From the NCBI RefSeq assembly GCF_010729895.1, contig NZ_AP022612.1, positions 1,612,001 to 1,676,000 on the forward strand: DNA of 64,000 nucleotides, written 5' to 3'. A program made the position numbers and the translations under genes. The number at the start of each line of letters is the position of its first letter. The first letter of the stretch is position 1. The DNA is from Mycolicibacterium confluentis. GTDB lineage: Bacteria; Actinomycetota; Actinomycetes; Mycobacteriales; Mycobacteriaceae. This document shows, piece by piece, positions 60,141 to 64,000 of the stretch. The notes below the pieces were generated by a model that was not told the DNA's origin, did not search any database, and worked only from the letters and a program-made list of their open reading frames with translations.

Positions 60141-61373
60141 CAGGACCATTCTGCCCTGCTGGCCCAGCTCGATGCGCTCCGCTCCGCTGATGTCGGGGCG
60201 GTATTCGCCGAGTTGATCCGCGCCGGCCTGCAGGCGTTGATCGAGGCCGAGGCCACCGAGGCGATCGGCGCCGGCCGCTACCAACGCACCGATGGACGCA
60301 GCACTCACCGCAACGGGCATCGACCCAAGACGGTGTCGACCACCGCTGGCGACATCGAGATCCAGATCCCCAAGCTGCGGGCCGGCTCGTTCTTCCCGTC
60401 GCTGCTGGAACGGCGCCGCCGCATCGACAAAGCCCTGCACGCGGTGATCATGGAGGCCTACGTGCACGGCGTCTCCACCCGCAGCGTCGATGACCTCGTT
60501 ACCGCGATGGGTGTCGGTTCGGGTGTCTCGAAGTCGGAGGTCTCGCGCATCTGCGCCGGCCTGGACCGCGAGATCGAAGCTTTCCGTACCCGCAGTCTGA
60601 CCCACACGTCGTTTCCCTACGTGTTCTGTGACGCCACATTCTGCAAGGTGCGTGTCGGGGCGCATGTGGTCTCCCAAGCCCTGGTGGTGGCCACCGGGGT
60701 CTCCATCGAGGGCACCCGCGAGGTGCTGGGCACCGCCGTCGGTGACAGCGAATCCTTTGAGTTCTGGCGCGAGTTCCTCGCCTCGCTCAAAGCCCGCGGC
60801 CTGAGCGGCGTGCATCTGGTGATCTCCGATGCCCACGCCGGTCTCAAGGCTGCCGTGGTCCAGCAGTTCGCCGGATCGTCGTGGCAGCGGTGCCGGGTGC
60901 ACTTCATGCGCAATCTGCACGGCGTGGTGGCCGCCAAACACGCCCCCGCGGTGACCGCGGCGGTCAAGACGATCTTCGCTCACACCGACCCCGCCGACGT
61001 TGCCGCCCAGTGGGACCAGGTCGCTGACACGCTGTCGTCGAGCTTTCCGAAAGTGGCGGCGATGATGGATGAGGCCAAGACCGACGTGCTGGCGTTCACC
61101 GCGTTCCCGCGCACCCATTGGCAGAAGATCTGGTCGAACAATCCGATCGAGCGGCTCAACAAGGAGATCAAACGCCGCGCCGATGTCGTGGAGATCTTCC
61201 CCAACCCCGCGGCGTTCCTGCGCCTGGCCACCGCTGTGGTCATCGAAGCCCACGACGAATGGCAGGTCACCCGCCGCTACCTGTCAGAGGTCTCCATGGC
61301 CGAACTGCGCAAAGTCATCGCCACCAAACAGCAAGCAGCCCAACCCGTCGCCGAACCACGTCAAATCGCCTAG
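60135..61373 (+). CDS. IS256-family transposase (mutator type)
   Basis: A 412-residue mutator-type transposase. ATEAIGAGRYQRTDGRSTHR and NGHRPKTVSTTAGDIEIQIP, then IPKLRAGSFFPSLLERRRRI, are the N-terminal family signature. Catalytic DDE: first Asp in VFCDATFCKV, second in VISDAHAGLK, Glu in WSNNPIERLNKEIKRR. The protein is full length and unbroken, so the element may be active. Confidence 0.95.
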   Translation: MTQDHSALLAQLDALRSADVGAVFAELIRAGLQALIEAEATEAIGAGRYQRTDGRSTHRNGHRPKTVSTTAGDIEIQIPKLRAGSFFPSLLERRRRIDKALHAVIMEAYVHGVSTRSVDDLVTAMGVGSGVSKSEVSRICAGLDREIEAFRTRSLTHTSFPYVFCDATFCKVRVGAHVVSQALVVATGVSIEGTREVLGTAVGDSESFEFWREFLASLKARGLSGVHLVISDAHAGLKAAVVQQFAGSSWQRCRVHFMRNLHGVVAAKHAPAVTAAVKTIFAHTDPADVAAQWDQVADTLSSSFPKVAAMMDEAKTDVLAFTAFPRTHWQKIWSNNPIERLNKEIKRRADVVEIFPNPAAFLRLATAVVIEAHDEWQVTRRYLSEVSMAELRKVIATKQQAAQPVAEPRQIA

Positions 61374-61448
61374 CATTCACCACGACTCGTTGATCACCAC
61401 GCGTGCACCCACGCCGATCCGAAGTCCACCACCCCAAGGGGCACTATC

Positions 61449-61610
61449 GACCCGCGTACCGGGGACCGCCTGGCGTTCAACACTTTTGTTCCGACGGTGC
61501 CGAGTAAACCAGGTTTCATCGACCGCTTGATTTCGTTCCAGATAGTCCGGTCAAGTTTCGCCGCAGTTGAATTGGCTGTGCGTCCGCCTGTGGCAGATGT
61601 CGTTTATTGA
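61449..61610 (+). pseudogene. 3' part of the IS-split gene
   Basis: From the second GACCCGCG copy the frame reads DPRTGDRLAFNTFVPTVPSK ... FAAVELAVRPPVADVVY, 53 codons to TGA at 61608. It continues the frame ending DPR before the IS. The low-complexity-free sequence and continuity argue that this is the true C-terminus of the same gene. I know no homologue. Confidence 0.7.
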
Positions 61611-61785
61611 GTCGGATGTTCTGGTCGGTGCTCCGGACTTTATTAATCGCTCCCGAGAAGAGGTAGCCGCGCGTCGCGGTTTCAGCGTGACCGATGTGGC
61701 GGCGCGCTTCTGGCGCGGGGCAGTCGATCGGCAACCGCTGTGGGCCGGCGACGGTGCTCAGCTTCTGACTGAACCGAGAGGACCG

Positions 61786-64000
61786 TCAGTCCGCGACGTT
61801 AAGCCGTACGTCCAGGTACTCGTTCACAGACGGGTTTGCGATCACCTGCTTCTCGCCGTCGGCGGCCTTGCGTGTCCAGTGGTTCTTGGACCGTTCGACC
61901 ACGACCGTGTGCAATGCATCGGTACCGAGCAACATGCGTCGTGTCGACAGGAGACGCCCGTGTTCGCGGGCCTCACTTCGGGTCGGGGGACGCATCGCGG
62001 AGCACGCCGGGCACAGCCACAGGTTGGCGTGCGGCTCACTGATACAGCGCTTACAGATATTGACGGCGCATGCGTCGCAGGCCACCGCTTTGTCGATACA
62101 GACGGCACACGTCGTTCCGCCGCAATAGTTACAGGACGCAAAGCTGGTGCCGAAATGGCCTTCTCGGTCGATTGCACCTGAATCGAACAGGTAACCGGTG
62201 CTGCCGTTCGCTCGGCGAGCCTCCGTCTGGCCGGCTGCAAGATTGCGTTCGTAGCGCCACTCGTGGCCGGTCTCCACGGTGACGAGTTGCTCGACGTGCG
62301 CTCCGATCTCCAGCTGAGACCAAGCGACGGTCGGCTGGAATGCCTGGCTGAGATTGATGCGCAGTCGATCCGGGAGCTTCTCGAGCTGAGGAACGCGGAC
62401 ACTCGTCGTTGGGTTCCATGCTATCTGCGCTTCACCCGAAAGGTCGGCACCACGGCGTGGTCTGTGGCTGATTGTGCCGACGGGTTCCACGGTCACGGAG
62501 GACTGCACCGCGTTGGTCACGGTGGAGAGGCGTACTTGCCGCGGGTCGGTGAAGACGGTGACCGTGTCCGCGTCCGGAAGTCCCAACCAGCGAGCCAACG
62601 CTGTTGCTGCCGGGGCACTCTCGGATCGGTTGACTGCGTACCAGGTGGTTTCACCGGCAACGCGGACACCGAGGGCCGTCATTGACGCGAGTTCGATGAT
62701 TACTGCTTCCGCCGTCGGCGTGCCGTGACTTGCGGCATACGCCCGAACAGCCGGGACGGGCTCCCAGGCGTCGCGAACCCACTGTGGCGTCGTCGTTCCC
62801 GCCGACCATTCGGCGGTGGAGTCTTGGGCGATCGAATGTGCGATGGTCGTCCTGTGCAGGCCTTGCGAGGAGATGCCGATGTCGTGACCGAAGCGTTCCC
62901 AATAGAGGTCAAGGTTGACAGCCTGTGGCGTCGACATGCTCGCGAATTGACCTGCGAATCTCGGCGGAACGGTCGGCACCGGAGTAGGCAGTTGCCTCGG
63001 CGCCGGGAACTCCGATGCAACGACCGGGATCAGGTCACCGGCGGGTTCGTTGAATGATTGGGTTCCGGAACCAGACGCCTGCAACTGATCGACGGACCAA
63101 GCCGCACGGTACGAGCGGCCGGTGCTGACGATGAACCGTGAGCCGTCGACGGGCTGCTCGGGCTCGACGCCGCGAACCATGGGCGTCACTTGTGCTTCGA
63201 GGATGCCGCTCGCGGCCAACGCGAGTCGGTACGAAGCATCGATGTCGCTCCTGTCGAACACTTTCCAGACGGCCACCGAGTCGTTGCGGACGATCGCCTG
63301 TTCACAGGTATCGCCACGGTTGATGAGTACCACACTGGCATCCGCGTCGGATCCGATAAGGACTTCAGTGCCCGCCAACGCAAGAGACCTCGGAAGCGAT
63401 GCAAGTTGGGAATCAGTTGCGGCGGCCAGGTGCGCGCACGCAGGGCACGTGTCCTCGACGCGGCAGTTCGCGCACACCGTTCGTTCGCACGACGGGCATC
63501 GCGTGACTTCGGGGTTACGCCCGCAGCCGGTGCAGGATTTGTCAGCGCACAGTACGCAGGCCGTGGGGGACACGGTATGGCCGGCTGCCAGACAGCGACG
63601 GCAGACCGAGGCGGAGCAACCTGGGCAGTCTGAGAGCGCCTGCTGCTCGAGCTCATCGCAGGACGGGCATGCCCAGGAATGGCACGAGCCGCAGAGCGCA
63701 GCGGTGCCGCCCGGGTAGAAGTGGCCATCACGGCAGACGCCGAAGTCGGTGTCCGGCAGACCCAATGGGCTCTGTGGCCTACCATCGAAGGTCCGGTACA
63801 TGTGGACGGCGGTGCCATGCCCGCGCCAATTTTCCTTGACTTCCAGCCCGTTACGTAGCGACGCGGTGAAGCAGCGCTGTGCTCGGCTCAGCAGTGCGGC
63901 ACTCAACCCTGTCGGTAATGGGCGAGTCGTCCTTGCGATTGCGTGGTTCGGGCGGATGCCAAGCGCGGCCAATGACTCATCGTTGGCTGACTCCAACTCG
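61786..64000 (-). CDS. Large cysteine-rich zinc-finger-like protein, N-terminus outside window
   Basis: At least 737 residues, open at the window edge. A first cluster (about residues 88-190) has roughly twenty cysteines in CxxC pairs (CGSC, CPSC, CPGC, CRRC, CVLC, CTGC, CPSC, CANC, CPAC). A second near the C-terminus has CNYCGGTTCAVC, CDAC, CKRC and CPAC. Between lies about 400 residues without a motif I know. The clusters look like treble-clef or RING-type zinc domains that bind nucleic acid or protein. The leading part may be the end of a bigger enzyme, for example a helicase-like protein, but I cannot see it. It converges on the IS-split gene. Confidence 0.75.
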   Translation of the reverse strand, partial: ELESANDESLAALGIRPNHAIARTTRPLPTGLSAALLSRAQRCFTASLRNGLEVKENWRGHGTAVHMYRTFDGRPQSPLGLPDTDFGVCRDGHFYPGGTAALCGSCHSWACPSCDELEQQALSDCPGCSASVCRRCLAAGHTVSPTACVLCADKSCTGCGRNPEVTRCPSCERTVCANCRVEDTCPACAHLAAATDSQLASLPRSLALAGTEVLIGSDADASVVLINRGDTCEQAIVRNDSVAVWKVFDRSDIDASYRLALAASGILEAQVTPMVRGVEPEQPVDGSRFIVSTGRSYRAAWSVDQLQASGSGTQSFNEPAGDLIPVVASEFPAPRQLPTPVPTVPPRFAGQFASMSTPQAVNLDLYWERFGHDIGISSQGLHRTTIAHSIAQDSTAEWSAGTTTPQWVRDAWEPVPAVRAYAASHGTPTAEAVIIELASMTALGVRVAGETTWYAVNRSESAPAATALARWLGLPDADTVTVFTDPRQVRLSTVTNAVQSSVTVEPVGTISHRPRRGADLSGEAQIAWNPTTSVRVPQLEKLPDRLRINLSQAFQPTVAWSQLEIGAHVEQLVTVETGHEWRYERNLAAGQTEARRANGSTGYLFDSGAIDREGHFGTSFASCNYCGGTTCAVCIDKAVACDACAVNICKRCISEPHANLWLCPACSAMRPPTRSEAREHGRLLSTRRMLLGTDALHTVVVERSKNHWTRKAADGEKQVIANPSVNEYLDVRLNVAD

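Larger units (their letters stand above)
59985..61448. mobile_element. IS256-family insertion sequence with 8-bp target duplication
   Basis: A 1464-bp element. It is bracketed by the exact duplication GACCCGCG at 59977-59984 and 61449-61456. Its ends are imperfect inverted repeats sharing CCCTTGG-GTGGTGG (left 59993-60007, right complement 61426-61440). It encodes one DDE transposase. Rejoining the flanks at one copy of the duplication restores a continuous reading frame, which confirms both boundaries. Size and ends fit the IS256 family, and resemble the M. smegmatis element IS6120 in size, but identity is untested. Confidence 0.9.

Noticed and set aside
61597..62181. A plus-strand frame starting MSFIESDVLVGAPDF just after the IS-split gene
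   Set aside because: The first 60 codons look plausible, but it then runs 400 bp antisense to the zinc-type protein gene. It may be a truncated remnant, but I cannot support it as a gene.

Overview
The window is GC-rich, densely coded DNA that reads as the chromosome of a fast-growing, non-tuberculous mycobacterium (Mycolicibacterium type). The evidence is gene order: a MarR regulator, an ECF transporter with S and ATPase parts fused, EcfT, the UspC-UspB-UspA sugar importer and a TldD/TldE pair are arranged as I remember the Rv2327-Rv2314c neighbourhood of M. tuberculosis. A mycobacterial-type topoisomerase IB, a DUF3556 relic and many actinobacterial regulators agree with this. I ran no search, so all family names come from reading the translations. 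Region by region: 0-2 kb holds a cut-off acyl-CoA oxidase and an AbiEi/DUF559-like nuclease gene bracketed by three copies of a 53-bp repeat. 2-15 kb is conserved core: ECF transporter, UspABC, a PucR regulator with a FAD amine oxidase, a GreA-like factor, a tandem-repeat block and TldD/TldE. 15-27 kb is metabolic: a serine hydrolase lipoprotein, a small secreted protein, an MFS-HyuA-HyuB-threonine aldolase operon with a divergent MarR, and a TetR/S58 peptidase/amino-acid permease group. 27-32 kb is accessory: a Met tRNA, then an AbiEi-like gene under a 43-bp palindrome, coupled to an unfamiliar zinc-type protein with a frameshift, plus a frameshifted Ddn-like gene. 32-41.4 kb contains a tightly coupled biosynthetic operon: ThDP enzyme, SRPBCC protein, KAS III-like enzyme, aminotransferase, P450, O-methyltransferase, nitroreductase-like protein and VOC protein, with SDR and TetR genes on its flanks. 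42-51.6 kb carries an amidohydrolase/hydrolase pair, 106-bp tandem repeats, a secreted HNH-like nuclease with a candidate immunity gene, a secreted phosphodiesterase and topoisomerase IB. 51.6-59.3 kb is a six-gene organosulfur-type operon: ABC importer plus two flavin monooxygenase-type enzymes, every junction a 4-bp overlap. 59.5-64 kb is disturbed: an IS256-family element sits inside a gene with an exact 8-bp target duplication, beside a large cysteine-rich protein of unknown role. The best candidates for something undescribed are the ThDP/KAS III operon (33.46-41.4 kb), the secreted HNH protein/neighbour pair (45.7-47.3 kb), the AbiEi-like/zinc-protein pair with its palindrome (28.5-30.35 kb), and the 53-bp repeat-bounded nuclease cassette (0.78-1.9 kb). 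Three genes (28.5-29.7, 31.3-31.7 and 59.6-61.6 kb) show apparent frameshifts that may be real decay or sequence errors.
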